The translations under genes were made by a program, and so were the position numbers. The notes under the pieces are model-generated. The model saw only the letters and a list, made by a program, of their open reading frames with translations, had not been told where the DNA came from and ran no database searches. A stretch of DNA of 64,000 bases from Mactromeris polynyma (taxonomy: Eukaryota; Mollusca; Bivalvia; Venerida; Mactridae), in assembly GCA_032209605.1 (NCBI GenBank), contig JASFXZ010000005.1, positions 17,722,860-17,786,859 on the forward strand, read 5' to 3'. Shown here piece by piece: positions 47,536 to 60,200 of this stretch. Each line of letters starts with the position of its first letter. Position 1 is the first letter of the stretch.

Positions 47536-49860
47536 ATTGAGGTCAATGACTTTTAAAATGTGATTTTTTTTTGTGGTTAATGAATATTTTAAGGTTGTCT
47601 TCGGTTATGTCTTCTGTTTCTTAAATGTTGTATACAAGCATTGATTAACCTTTCTGTATTTAGGTAGCTCATCTGGTCTGTCCAACATTGCTTTGGAGTT
47701 ACACCAATGATAGGTAGCCAACAACATGAAGTAAAATGTCTTGATAGTTGTGTATAAATTTTACCATTATAAACTATGTGTATATAGTGATTATTAAACT
47801 GTGGTTGTGAATGTTCTTTTTATAACTTGTACCTGATTTGTTGTTTTAGCTCACCTTGTGCTCAGGTGAGGTATTGTGGTCTGTGTTTGTCCATCTCGGT
47901 CATCTGTCATCATCATCTGTTTCAAGGACATTTCCTTCAACCACTTGGGTCAATTTTTATCAAACTTGACAGGATTTATCCTCTAATGGCCTTCTATAAA
48001 GATAGCTAAATAGAACTGGGTCAATGCAGTTTTAGTTGCTATGGCAATCAGAAGCAAAGTATATTATATCTTGGAAAGAATGAATCAGAAATCTAAATAT
48101 ATTGGGTATAACAGTCAGGAGTTGATAATAATTAGTGGAAATGGTCATCTGGTATCCCTGTTCAAAGTTAGGTGAATTAGTTATGATCCATAGAAAGACA
48201 TGCTGTCAATGGTTCGGCCTGTCTTTGTTGTATAACTGAAACTTTAAACTCCTCTGGGGAAAAAAAGATTTTATAGAAATGGTCATCGGTTGACCTTGAA
48301 CATGTACAACACTTGCTGAAATAATTTTGATCCATCTGAAAACATTGCTGCATAGGGCTAGGACTGAGGTGCGTTTTTTAGAGGTAGGAAAGATAGAATT
48401 CTACCTAGCGCTACGTAGGGAATGTAGCACTGCCGTTTCTTAGACGTAGGAAAAGTAGCCCCTATCTTTAGATAGGTAGCGTGATCTGACAGTGCTAGCT
48501 TTGCTAAACAGAATGGCATCCATGCGGAACAATGTCGTCTGGTCTGGCGGGCGCCATTTTATAGCTAGCGAAGCGTTCAAGCGTTTTTTAGAACAGCTAC
48601 TTTTTCTACATTGGCTAACTTTTCTCGCTTACTTCCCCTACCTCTAACAAACGCACCTCTGGTTTCCTGATATAGCATACAGAAGTATCATATCAGTATT
48701 ACTAGGTGCGCAATATAGTAATATAAATATAATATAAGACAATTTTTAGACTAAAAAGTTGACAAAATAAAAGTTGTTTTTGGGAGTACAAAAATGTCTT
48801 TATGGTATAAGGTGATGTTTGTTATTGATGTTGATAATGTTTTTGTGTATGTTAACACATGTATACATCTGCTGATCTGTTGTTAAATTTTCAGTATTAT
48901 ACTGTGTCAATTTTATTCCTGTATATTAAAATGGAGAAGCTTGCCTCTTTTGCATTATTACCATTCGATTCTTTCCAAACAAACAATGACCTGTAAAATT
49001 ATCAATGTTTACAATAAAAATTTGTACTGAATTCTCTCAGTTTTGTAAATGTGTAGATGGTCTTAACTTTTAACTCACACAAGCACAGATTTGCTTGTGG
49101 TGAGGTTATTCTGTGCAGAAGGTAGAGGGATGTTGTGTCGTTGTCCATCTGTCCACAGCTGTATTCTTAAGATTTTTTTTTTGGAGTGTGACAGAGGGGA
49201 ACTTGACTAAATAAAACATAAATTACTCATTTTCATCAAAAAGTAAGTAACATACAATTGTAGCATGCCTACCTATAAAACACGCATATCTTTTTGCTCA
49301 AGTTCTTTTGGTTCAGAAGGATGTTAACCATTGCCTTTGCCAATGCTATAAGTTTGACACTCTTATATTAAGTTCCCAATTAGTTCAATTGATAGCTATG
49401 TACATGTAGTTTAGTTTTGTCTTATTTCCCACAAAATTTCTTTTGTTTGAAGTTTTATGACCCAATTGACTGGGTCATAAAATATCTTTATACATGTCAT
49501 GTTGTAAAATAATCAATGGAAGTGTAGAGTTAAGTTAAGTCAACAAACATCGATTTGTTGAGCAATTATGAAACCAAGCGAATTGTGGTAACCAGTCTAA
49601 AAAACAGTCTCAGTTTATTTGTACTTTATTTGTACCATATTCTTGAATCAGTATGATGAAGAAACTTCTTTAGTGGGAATAGAATTATTTTTAATTTGCT
49701 TGTTATACTGCTTACGTTTGATAGTGATATAATAGGATATGTATTTATAATAAAAGATGTTTTTGATGTTAATACATACATAAATTACTGTAAGTGTTGT
49801 TGTATAGACAGTCTATGAAATCTGTATTTCAGTTGTGAGAATTTGTTTGAATAAAATTAT
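47536..49860 (+). other. probable 3' untranslated region of UNC80, with repeats
   Basis: No further coding signal. AATAAA occurs at 49013-49018, 49749-49754 and 49850-49855; which is used is unknown. The stretch contains a 'tagctcacc' repeat (47845-48060), a palindromic MITE (48366-48659) and a further dispersed repeat (49069-49260). Confidence 0.45.
48366..48659. mobile_element. palindromic MITE, copy 2 ('gaggtgc' ends)
   Basis: Ends 'gaggtgcgttttttagaggt' and 'acctctaacaaacgcacctc' are inverted. Inner part shares 'ggtagcgtgatctgacagtg' with the complement of copy 1 at 26802-27074. Confidence 0.72.
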
Positions 49861-50116
49861 CATCAAAAGTGAATATGCTTATTTTGATTCTATCACAATA
49901 CGTGCAGATAATTTTGCTGTAGACAATTTAGTAACCTATTATTTGACGCTTATTTTTATGACTATGAATGGCTTAGATTATAGTCTGCTATTTTGAATGG
50001 TCTTTTGATGAGTTAATATGACATGCTAGTTCTACAGATCATTTAGTAGTGTGACATTTAAGCATACAGTTAGATTTTAGTGAAACAGATTTGTGCAATA
50101 ACATATGAAATGTGTA

Positions 50117-50294
50117 CAGTATAACCTCAATAATAAGACCACCTGTCGGACCCTTTAGAAATGGTCTTAATATTGAGGTGGTCTTAATAGCAAGGTTGAA
50201 TAAAGAGCAAAACAGTGAAAATGTACTTGAAAATTGTGTTCTTAATTTTGAGGTGGTCTTATTATTGAGGTGGTCTTTAAGTGAGGTTTTACTG
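50117..50294. mobile_element. TA-flanked hairpin MITE, copy 4 (best preserved)
   Basis: TA at 50115-50116 and 50295-50296. Ends 'cagtataacctcaataataa' and 'gaggttttactg'. Inner halves 'aagaccacc' and 'ggtggtctt' pair. The frames here on both strands are not genes. Confidence 0.8.
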
Positions 50295-50359
50295 TATATC
50301 ATTCGGAAGTAGTGCAAATATTAATCGTATACAAGTTATCTCAGTGAACACTCGGCAAG

Positions 50360-50482
50360 TTCCTCTTTTCAAGTCCATTTTACCTATTTTGCTCTTTATC
50401 CAACTTCAATATTAAGACCACCTCAATAAGAAGGCCGGTTTTCAAGGGTCCCAAGGGTGGTCGTATTATTGAGGTTTAACTG
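50360..50482. mobile_element. hairpin MITE, copy 5, left end missing
   Basis: Reverse-oriented partial copy: 'ctattttgctctttatccaa' internally and 'gaggtttaactg' followed by TA at the right. The left end is not recognisable. Confidence 0.65.
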
Positions 50483-50951
50483 TACATACATAATTGATAC
50501 TGAACAGTTTGGGGTGGGACCCATCAAGGCGGGTGATAATGCAGATCTGATAAACAATATCTGTAGCCATAAAAAAGGCTGAGCATTATACTGTCGGTGA
50601 CATGAATTATTGCATACATGTACATATATTAGTACAAGTCCATGTATATATATTAGAACATAAGGTCTTTGGATTTAAGAGCTTTTGTATAAAATTAAAT
50701 GAAATACGCTATTTATTCCCCGTATCTAATACCTATTGTGTTAATTGACTTGCCCCTTTGATTATAAAGAATAGCATAAGAGATCAAATTTCACCATTTG
50801 TTTACATGGAAGAGTTAATAACTGAAGAATGCATAGTTAATTTTTTTTAAACCACTGAAAGGTATTTTGATAGCTATTAGAAGTTTGTGTGACTATGTAG
50901 TGTTCACATTTCTCAAGACAAGCAGTAGGAACTACTGGAACAGACACAGCC

Positions 50952-52703
50952 ATGTCTCAACGATACGGAATAAAACAGTCGCTAAAAAAGTTATCAGTGA
51001 AATATGAACCTCCTAAAATTGAAGAACTGAAAAAGCCTGAGCATCTATGTACTCCATGCTCACGTGAACGTCAAGAAATTGTAGCCACGAATTATTGTCA
51101 CGATTGTGACGAAAAGCTTTGCTTTGGTTGTGCAACACAGCATCGGAAATTTCAAATTCTGAAAACGCATAAGATACTCGACGTCAGTGAAGCACCCAAG
51201 AAAGAAGTTCCAGTGATAGAAAAACCAAAACTAACTGATAAATGTGAAATTCATTCAAATAAAATGGTGGACCTCTACTGTGCAGATCATGACGATATTG
51301 GATGTGCTGCCTGTATTGCAATCAAGCATAAAGAATGTCATGAAGCTGTCTACATCGCCAAGACATCTGAAGGCCTGTCTAAGACACAAATCCCAAAGGA
51401 AACAAAAGATGAAATAGCTGCTGTGAAGAAAGAGGTGTTTATGATAAAACTCAAACGACTGGAAGATAAAAGACGAATCAAGAAGGAACATGACGGAATT
51501 TTGGCAATTATAGACTCCTTAAGAGCTCGTATAAACGAAATATTTGACCGGCTGGAAAATGAAGCTAAGGAGAAACTGAAACAAAAATATGACGCAGACG
51601 TTAAAGGTATTACGCAGGATGTAAGAATGTGCGATGAAGCATTAACAGCACTAGATGAAGCCTTGAAGAAGATGAAAGCTGATAATGAAATACAATTGTT
51701 CATAAACATTAAAAAAGACGCGAAGAGAAGTATTAAGCGTGGCCAATCAGTAATTTCATCAGTAACTGAACATACTGGACAGGAAAATGTGACTTTTACT
51801 ATTGATCAGAGCTTAGAGGAATGGCTAAATGGTGTAAGTACTCTAGGGAAATTTGACCACGAAAAAAATGTGTACAAAGGTGCTATATTTGGTGAATTTG
51901 ATATCGATTTGAAAAGCGATCCAGAAAAAGGCAATTATGCATTTAACGGTTTAATTAACCTCCCAGATGGCAATACCGTTATTACTGATTGGAATAATCG
52001 AAGATTAAAATTAGTAGACGTCAATTATATCTTGCGAGGACATTGTGATCTTCCTGGTGAGCCATACAACGTGTGCCACATTAACAACAATCTTGTTGCG
52101 GTGACTCTGAGAGATGAGAAACTTGTGCAGTTTGTTGAGATAGACGATTTGAAGATGACAATAGAAAAGCGATTCAAGTTGGACGAATACTGTCGAGGGA
52201 TTGCATGTAAGAACAGTCAATTGTATATAACAGTTGGTGGTGGGGAGGGTGAGATACATGGTCAACTAAGAGTATATTCTTTGGACGGGGCCTTAATTAG
52301 AGCGTATGAAGAGGATGTCCAGGGAAAACCATTCTTTACATCACCAAAAGATGTTGTCATTAGCGATGATGGATCGCGTTTCTTTGTCTCGGACTCAAAA
52401 CGCGGTGTTGTTATATTGACAAAAGATGGTCGCCTCGTGTCGGTATTCCATGACTCTTCTGTGAAAGCACCACTAAGTTTGTGTATGAATGGAAAGGGTG
52501 AGTTGTTCGTAAGTGGATGTGAATCCAACAACATTGTGCAGTTTACAGCCGATGGGGAAAAGGTAGGAGAAGTTATGAATGAAGCTGATGGACTTGCTGC
52601 ACCGCTAGCAATATGTTGTCATGAAAGTGTTAATACTCGTCTTCTAGTTACAACGGAAGGAAGTTTAACAATGAAAGTCTTTACATTGCAAGAAAAGTTC
52701 TAA
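50952..52703 (+). CDS. TRIM-like protein: two B-boxes, coiled coil, beta-propeller; no RING
   Basis: A single uninterrupted frame of 583 codons. Residues 33-73 hold a first B-box (C33, C36, C49, C52, C57, C60, H64, H73). Residues 98-130 hold a second (C98, H101, C110, H113, C118, C121, H126, H130). Roughly 140-270 is charged and helical, as for a coiled coil. About 325-583 shows blades like INLPDGNTVITDWNNRRLKL and VVISDDGSRFFVSDSKRG, typical of NHL/six-bladed propellers. There is no RING before the B-boxes, so ubiquitin-ligase activity is not predicted from this protein alone. It may bind partners through the propeller. Such intronless TRIM-like genes are strongly expanded in bivalves and some are linked to innate immunity (family knowledge). 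The start is the first ATG in 'cacagccATGtc'. AG sites just upstream ('ttctcaag', 'acaagcag') could end a 5' untranslated intron. Confidence 0.9.
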   Translation: MSQRYGIKQSLKKLSVKYEPPKIEELKKPEHLCTPCSRERQEIVATNYCHDCDEKLCFGCATQHRKFQILKTHKILDVSEAPKKEVPVIEKPKLTDKCEIHSNKMVDLYCADHDDIGCAACIAIKHKECHEAVYIAKTSEGLSKTQIPKETKDEIAAVKKEVFMIKLKRLEDKRRIKKEHDGILAIIDSLRARINEIFDRLENEAKEKLKQKYDADVKGITQDVRMCDEALTALDEALKKMKADNEIQLFINIKKDAKRSIKRGQSVISSVTEHTGQENVTFTIDQSLEEWLNGVSTLGKFDHEKNVYKGAIFGEFDIDLKSDPEKGNYAFNGLINLPDGNTVITDWNNRRLKLVDVNYILRGHCDLPGEPYNVCHINNNLVAVTLRDEKLVQFVEIDDLKMTIEKRFKLDEYCRGIACKNSQLYITVGGGEGEIHGQLRVYSLDGALIRAYEEDVQGKPFFTSPKDVVISDDGSRFFVSDSKRGVVILTKDGRLVSVFHDSSVKAPLSLCMNGKGELFVSGCESNNIVQFTADGEKVGEVMNEADGLAAPLAICCHESVNTRLLVTTEGSLTMKVFTLQEKF

Positions 52704-52806
52704 GTCGGACCGTTGCAGTTGATGTAAAAATGTACATCGTTCGTAAATGTTTGCTAGTGATGTTATGAAATAACTCTTTTTCATTTAAAATCTATCGCTA
52801 CTTTTC

Positions 52807-52812
52807 AATAAA
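52807..52812 (+). promoter_or_regulatory. polyadenylation signal of the TRIM-like gene
   Basis: AATAAA lies 104 bases after the stop codon, a normal spacing for a short 3' untranslated region. Confidence 0.6.
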
Positions 52813-54032
52813 CGGAACATTTGGAATTGGAAAAAGTGAAAACCGACCCTTTAACAATTTGATTTACCTTGTCCTGTCAAGACGTTGAGGGTATTTAGAA
52901 TGTATTCTGAAAATATTTAAACAATCTGGTTTACGAATGAGAGACAAATATTTGAGTAAATGCACTGCTATTTCATCTGTAACGTTCGTTTTATTTGCAT
53001 ATAAATGCTTATAACGACAAACAAGTTAACTTTTGATATTAAATAGTTAACTCTCCATGCAGCTACTATTCTGTCTACGCTGATCAATTTTAAAAGTTAT
53101 AATAAATGTTGTGATCGTGTTATCTTATTATGTTATGTGTTATGTCATGTTTTATTTCTAAGCTTAGTCTGACAAAGTGCATAATGATCTAATATATATT
53201 GTTATTACTGTATTGTTGTTTGTTGTTGCCATTTTTTTCAAGAAAACACACGAAACAATTCAAGTACGCACTGTTTCGCCGTTACATCGTAAATTAATTA
53301 CATGATTGGGAACAGCTGGCTCATCCCTCGTCCTCTTTCATGTCTGTCCTTCCAGAGTCCGACATATACCAACTGAACAAGACGCTAGTGCATGCAAAAT
53401 TGTTTAGTCTTCATTGTTTAGCGAGTAAGATTATGAACTTAAGACATTAAGTTGGAAAAACTTCCGAACATTGTATCATTCTTTTCGGGGATTCCAGGAA
53501 TACAAGCGCATTACAAACGGCAAGTTGGGGTCCAGCGAATTCCGTTGCTTGAAACTATGGCGAGAGGTTTACTTTGTCATTTACATCTTACTCGGATACT
53601 GAGCAGATAACGACATATAGCCGTACATGCCATAGAGTGCCTATGAACGCATGTAACCTTTTTCGATTCTTGTTGATGTGAAAAAGCTTATTTTCCATCT
53701 TTAGAGATCATTTCTTTGACAACCATGTAGAACTAGGGATAATCATTTCAGAAAATCTGGAAAGGTTTAGAAAAATTTCGAACCTGCAAGAAATCCTATG
53801 CCAGTGCAGGAGCATCACAGAACTTATGAATCCAAAAGTGTTTCCCACATTTTACTGGACTACTATCAACGGCGTTTGGACCAGAAACATTATATCTCAG
53901 AGGTATATTGTGTAGCATTTTGTTTGTATAAATACACGTACTATTTTCACATTTAAATCTTGCTTATATATAAATACCAAATGTTTTGAAATTCATTTTC
54001 ACACTGTCAAATGCGCATTGAGTTCAAGTCGT
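52813..54032. other. intergenic, nothing recognised
   Basis: AT-rich with short open frames only. No tRNA, transposon end or conserved protein segment was recognised on either strand. Confidence 0.4.
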
Positions 54033-54258
54033 ATCTACACAACCTTCACCTAGGCAACCGGCAGTAAATGCAGAATAATTACGTCATGAAATCAGCCATA
54101 TATCTACACAACCTTCACCTACCTAGGCAACCGGCAGTAAATGCAGAATAATTCCGTCATGAAATCAGCCATATATGCAATCGTCACCTAGGCAAGCGGA
54201 TATAAATGCGGACTTATTACGTAACGAAAAAACCATATCAACACCATTGACACCTAGG
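54033..54258. repeat. tandem repeat of about 69-73 bp (two full and two partial units)
   Basis: 'atctacacaaccttcaccta' starts at 54033 and 54102. The unit contains 'ggcaaccggcagtaaatgca' and 'cgtcatgaaatcagccatat'. The second unit carries an extra 'ccta'. Two weaker units follow ('cacctaggcaagcggat', 'cacctaggcaatg'). Confidence 0.85.
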
Positions 54259-57200
54259 CAATGTATTCGCAAATAAGTAAAGTATCGGATACAATTAAGT
54301 ATGGACAAAATTAATATGTTCATCAATCATCATTTAAAATGTATCTTTTTTGTTTATTTGTCCTCTAATTAAATTTGAGGATATTTACTTTCGAGCCCAA
54401 CCAACCAAACTGTGATTATGGAATAATCCTGATATCTTGCAAAGAACAGTTCAGTTCAATCAGTTATGTCAAGTGATAAAAAGTATGTTTTACTAGGACC
54501 GTTTTGTACCTCGAAAAACTGTTCTTCAAATTGTTCACGATGTTCAAAATGATTTAAAAGCAAAATATGCATTTAGGGCTTTAAAATGTGTTCCTTTTAT
54601 CCAAGCAATCTCCGCACAAAAATGGATTTGTTCTGAACACAGGTCGAATAAAATTCTTCAAGAACCACTTGTAACATGACAGATAAAGTATGACGGAATA
54701 AGAAATGATCTGAAGTGATTTCATTGAAGTTGCCAGCTCGCAGTCATGTTATATCAAGGCAGAATATGTCTAATGCATTTCATATTATACTATCTAAAAA
54801 CAACACTTGGGTCCTTATACTTCCATGTTTGCTACGCAACCGATCTCATTGCTATGGTGGCATATTTCTGCCACCAGTTAACTACTTAATTAACTAGAAA
54901 AGATGTGGTTTTCACATTAAAGAAACTAGATAACTACTTACTTAACTAGAAAATTATGTGGTTAACTATATAATCATCGTGATAAATTTTCATACCAGAT
55001 AAATATATTATCTTAACACGAAAAATTGTCTGATAGTGCCCACAACTGCCACCACTTAGATGTGGTGATATTTCTTGTTAATATTATGTATCGCACACAT
55101 ATCGTATATTATTTTATCTTATTCATATACAATGTACAGTTAATTATAAACATGTTTTAGTGAATAAGAGTACATTTGTATAACCAGCAGTTATACTGAC
55201 CATTCGTGTCGAAACGAACAAAGATCTCAGTCATTTCAAGTTCTGAAAGGTAACCATCTGGAGTCATGTGGAGTGGTATTGCAGTTTGCTTCAGTATATA
55301 GCGTTGAAAATCTTCGTAACATTTGGATCGTTGGGTATGGCTGGTCTTCCAGGATTACAACCGACACTTAAAAATATAATCATAACATTTTAAGCAGTTC
55401 AATTCCTGTAAAACCATGACCGTATAGATTTATTTCAACATAAAATGTACAATTTACATGGCAATATAACATTAAGACATATAAATTAGTAACAACAATA
55501 GGTATGAATTAATTAAGCCATATCAATCAACATTATATGTTAAGGATAACACAAAAAAGAGTTCAAGTAAAAACTCTTATTTCTATTATTATCATTTATG
55601 AATGTGTCTTTTGTCCCATTTACTCTTGTTGGTTTTGTAATTGTTTATATTTTTAGGTTTGCTTTTGGGATGACTGCTCGCCTTGTATGTGGCGTTTCTT
55701 GTTCGACTTTCAGATCGAGTTTCATTAAATCCATGCTTTAACGAATGATGTATTTGTATCTTAAATTGAGATTTTCTTCAAGTCGAATGTTTCACTTTTT
55801 GTTGAATGAAAGTTATGAAATGTCCCCTCATCCAAGCTTTAGTGCAGGATGAAGGGACTGTTGGAATAAAGCCGGAGGCTGAGCATGTATACACTGCATC
55901 TTTTCTTGGATGCTACCTGTGTGGTCGGTAATTTAAAGATGTTATAAATACCGCCGTATGACACAGTGTAGTTCAAGCAATTGATAGAAGTGCTAGTATG
56001 TTTTTACCAGTTTACCTACCAGCTCTTATCATTTGCTATGCATTCTACCAATCAAAATAAAAAGCGTGACCATTTGAGTTCTAGTATCTTTACTGACAGT
56101 TCCAAGGCTGTAATTCGCTGTATGGTTATTATAGTTGGGAATCCATCAGGAGAAAATGTGACGGGCCATGGCATCAGAGAGTAGAATTGGGCATGCATAT
56201 TATATGTAATCTTTGATATGTGTGTAATCTGAAACTGCCCCATGCCATCCATGATTTTGCCTCTTTTTCTCAAAATTGGGTCAAAGGTCAAGTTAATACA
56301 TTTTTCATATATCTCACTTGAATTATCATTATATCTTCGCCATTTTCGAGTAAAAAACTACAAAAATGGTATCAAAATGAAGCTAACATATTGGGCCTTT
56401 ACTAAAAATAACTTTTTGCTAATTAGCTCATTTCCATATTCATGAATATTAATGAGAACACCCCAAAAATGGCAAAACATCGTTAGAAATCGTTGTGTAT
56501 GAACGATACATTTGTCATAATATCGTCATTGATGCTATTTTAAGACCTACATGATATTAGATTAAAGGTGAGACATTATGCTATTAATAAATAACATTAT
56601 TAACAGTCATAATTATCAATTTACGAGCAAACATATTCTACTTAAAGTGGGTGGGGGTAAATTGACACATGAACACGAAACATCTCAATTCCGTCAAAAC
56701 GTTTGACTCAAAAGAAATATACATAAATGATATAAATACCATTAGATCTGGAAATGGTTAATCCATGTACAACAATTTCGCTTTTCCGATAAGCGCGAAA
56801 ACGCTCAAAATGGCTTCAGTCGACACTATAGAATATAGAGGGAGCAGTTGACATGTTTGGCTATAACTTTTTTTTATTTTTCAAATGATCTTAAAAGCAC
56901 AGGTAGAATAACAAACTGTCATTTGTCACCTTTCGAGTTATTAAAAAATATTAGATTTTTTAAAATATTTTGGCGGGGGAATTTGCATTTATATGTAACC
57001 ACTCATATTCACATTGAAGAAGTGTAATTCGTCCGAAAAAATGCGAACTCTCTGGTTTAACATTTGCCTAAGACATAGGTTAATTGTTTATCTGACGAAA
57101 TATGCTTAAAAAACAAAAAAGGCACAGGCGGAATTAAAAAGCAAAATTTATTTTTATTTTAAAGATATCTTTCAATAAATTTTCGATTGAAATTTAGGCT
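54259..57200. other. intergenic, no gene recognised
   Basis: Short open frames only. 56230-56460 reads like degraded dispersed repeat ('tgggtcaaaggtcaagttaa'). The small frames at 54715-54897, 55981-56184 and 56242-56445 have no family character. Confidence 0.4.
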
Positions 57201-57272
57201 GGGGAATTTTTAGTTAAATCACGGACCTATATACATATATATATATATATAGGTCCGTCGTTAAATAAAGTC
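57201..57272. repeat. hairpin around an AT dinucleotide run
   Basis: 'acggacctatata' and 'tatataggtccgt' pair perfectly. Outside them 'ggggaatttttagttaaatc' and the complement of 'gttaaataaagtcccc' pair imperfectly, so the hairpin arms reach about 30 bp. Confidence 0.7.
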
Positions 57273-60200
57273 CCCATCAATTTTTTTGTCAGTTCGGCAT
57301 TCTATACGGAGTTTCACGGAGATTACCGATCTTTCGAATGTTCGTTAGCGTCCGGACTAGTGTTATATGTTGGGGTGTGTTATCATTTTATTGCCCTTTA
57401 CGATACTAAGCAAATATATTATGCAATACATGCGGTGCAGTTGTTTAATGCAGAAAATTCTGAATCAGTGTAAAATATAAGCAAAACTAAAAAAATATAA
57501 TTTAACATTTTAATGTCCCAATTATTATTTTAAAGACTTATTTTAAAAACTTATTTTACAAGCTTATGATTAAATATTGAATGGTGGTATACATCAGTTC
57601 CATTTTATATTTATAGACATGGATTGTTTAAAATGATAAATAAAACTGATAGGTAGTCATACATACGTTTTGGACAGAAACATTTTTTTTTTTAAAAAGG
57701 AGGAAAATGTGAAAACATAAACGTAGGCTGTATCTGGAAAAAACAAAATGGTTTTATTTTTGCAACACTATAGGCTTAAATATTAAAATCCCTTTCATAA
57801 AATATTGAATTGAATTAAATTATTTTAATGAATTTAGTAATATGAGGTGTCAAATCCCCCCCCCCCCCCCTTCCATTGTCAATCACTAAAACAACACCGC
57901 GACAGATTTCTGCGTTTTACAGACGCTTTCATTACATACATGTGATAAGTAATTTGAAAGCGCCTGGCTGATGTAGAGTGAAAAGCATACGATTCTAGTA
58001 GACGGTCACAAAAGGCCAAGGTGCACAACAGGGCGTCAAATGTTATTGCACTTGCTTCCGCTATACTTGTAGTAAAGGGGAAATCGATATAAATTGACGT
58101 ATTGTATTTAAAGTGCTAGAATAGTAGTCTTGAGACCTAATCTGGTCACTCCACAACCGACTTGGGGGCCAGGCCCCTCTTCGTTTCCGTAGGATCCAGT
58201 CCTGGAAAGGGATCGTAGATTACGCCACGACGAGTATAACTATTCTCATAAAATTTTGTCTCGCAGACCCGATATATCGCGTAATAAACAAAACGTTTTG
58301 CGTGGTATTTGCGGACACCACAGTATCATGCGTATTTAAAAAAGTACCCAAAATGATTTGCAATTTCAACTTGAATTGGAAATTACACGACAAAGTGTTT
58401 ATTATTATTTGTTTTTTCTATTTTATTTCATGAGCAAAACATGGAACATATACGGTCCCTGGCAAAACATTTGCCTATCACATAGTTCATTTTCAATAAT
58501 AAAATAATCTCGCGTTTCATCAACAAAATCGAACTCCAATAGTTTTCTCTTTATGTACATAAAACACTTAATGTTAAAGGCCTAAGTATTACATTCCATT
58601 CCATAAATTATTGAAATTTAAGAATTGTTTAATGAGTTCTGTAATACGAGGTGAACTTTTTTCCAAATCACTGATCTTTCTGTAACTAAAACTTATAAAT
58701 TGGTACAAACAATAAGACTACCTATGATATCTTACTTTGAAGAGACAATTTGACCCAATTATCAATTGGAAGAGAACATTTCTACCTATCAAATTTCACC
58801 TAATTTTACGTTTGCAAAGCGTTGCTAGCTTGCGTGTGGTAAAGTAGTGATTATAATTGTTCCCTATCGATAATTTCAATCGGTAGTGTTATGAATTACA
58901 ACTGGGACAAATAACAGCATACACATGGCCGAGCATAAATGAGAATAATCGACATGAAATATCTGCACGATAGATTTCAGTCAAACTACACATTATAACT
59001 TCGATCATAATTAAATATAATGATATTATTGGCCGAATAATTGCTATTCCGTAAAAATCCGAAATTAAGTATAAAATGAATATCAAATATCATGCTTGTA
59101 ATTTTTTTATTTGTTATGTTAGTTATTTGCCTAAAAACTTGTATCATCTGTTTCACTATATCTCACTATCATTATTACAATAAGATCGCATTCTGTATAT
59201 AGAGTTAAACAATACCATAGCCTAAATGCTGTATATAATAAAAATATGAAGTTTAATTTCACCACAGACATAAGTCCGTTATTTCACGCATTAACAGATT
59301 AAAAGTCAGGCTACTGTCATTCGATATATAACCCCACCAATATTTCACATCAATGCTATTTTGTAAAATGCCATATTTCCCCCCTAAAGTATTGCCTATA
59401 AGCGACCTCGATGTTAATAAGAACAGTTTGTATATTTGCTGCATCTGATTTTATTACTTCAATCAAACATAATGTTTTAAGCGTTTATCGGATATATAGA
59501 TCTTAGATAGCCCGAGGCTACATGTTTAATATTGTGTCATACCAGTTATCAATCGGTGAGCATCGGAAAATTTACAATTGACCTTTCTGCAGACGCTTCG
59601 TAGCCACGCCCCCCTTAGTAACAGGTTCTCGCTGTAACCACGTTAGACAAGCCATGTCCAATATGGCGTCGAACAACGAACAATAACGTGCTGATGTAGA
59701 TAGTATTCCATCGGATTTTTCTTTATTATATGATATTTCGACTTTAAACCATATCTTGACAAAATAAATATTACTTAATATAGATTTGCTTTGACTTGAT
59801 TAAGAGTGTCAAGCCTTAGACTGGAAATTGAAACGGGAAGATGAAATAGCCCTTAAATGCTATACCATGATCAGAAAGAAACTACAAATGTATGTAATGT
59901 TTTAGAAGACGAATTTCATTTTTTATATTAGAATGTCCTTTATATCAAATACATTTCGAACCAATTATTATGCAATGCATTTACATGAGATCATTATTAT
60001 TCCATGTAAGTCCATGTTTGTAGTTTAGTGCGGGTTTACAGGGGAAGTATTTCCCCAAAAAAACATGAAACGTTATCTGTAATGTCCGTCCCCTTATGTA
60101 TCATTGTATTTAGTGTGAATAAAAGTCATTTTAGTCATCAAGTTTAGGTATAGTTGTGTTTGTGTACATAAATCACCCTTATTTTGTGTGGAGATGGACA

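Noticed and set aside
51255..52534. Minus-strand frames under the TRIM-like gene
   Set aside because: They are shadows of the 583-codon gene on the + strand and show no domain.
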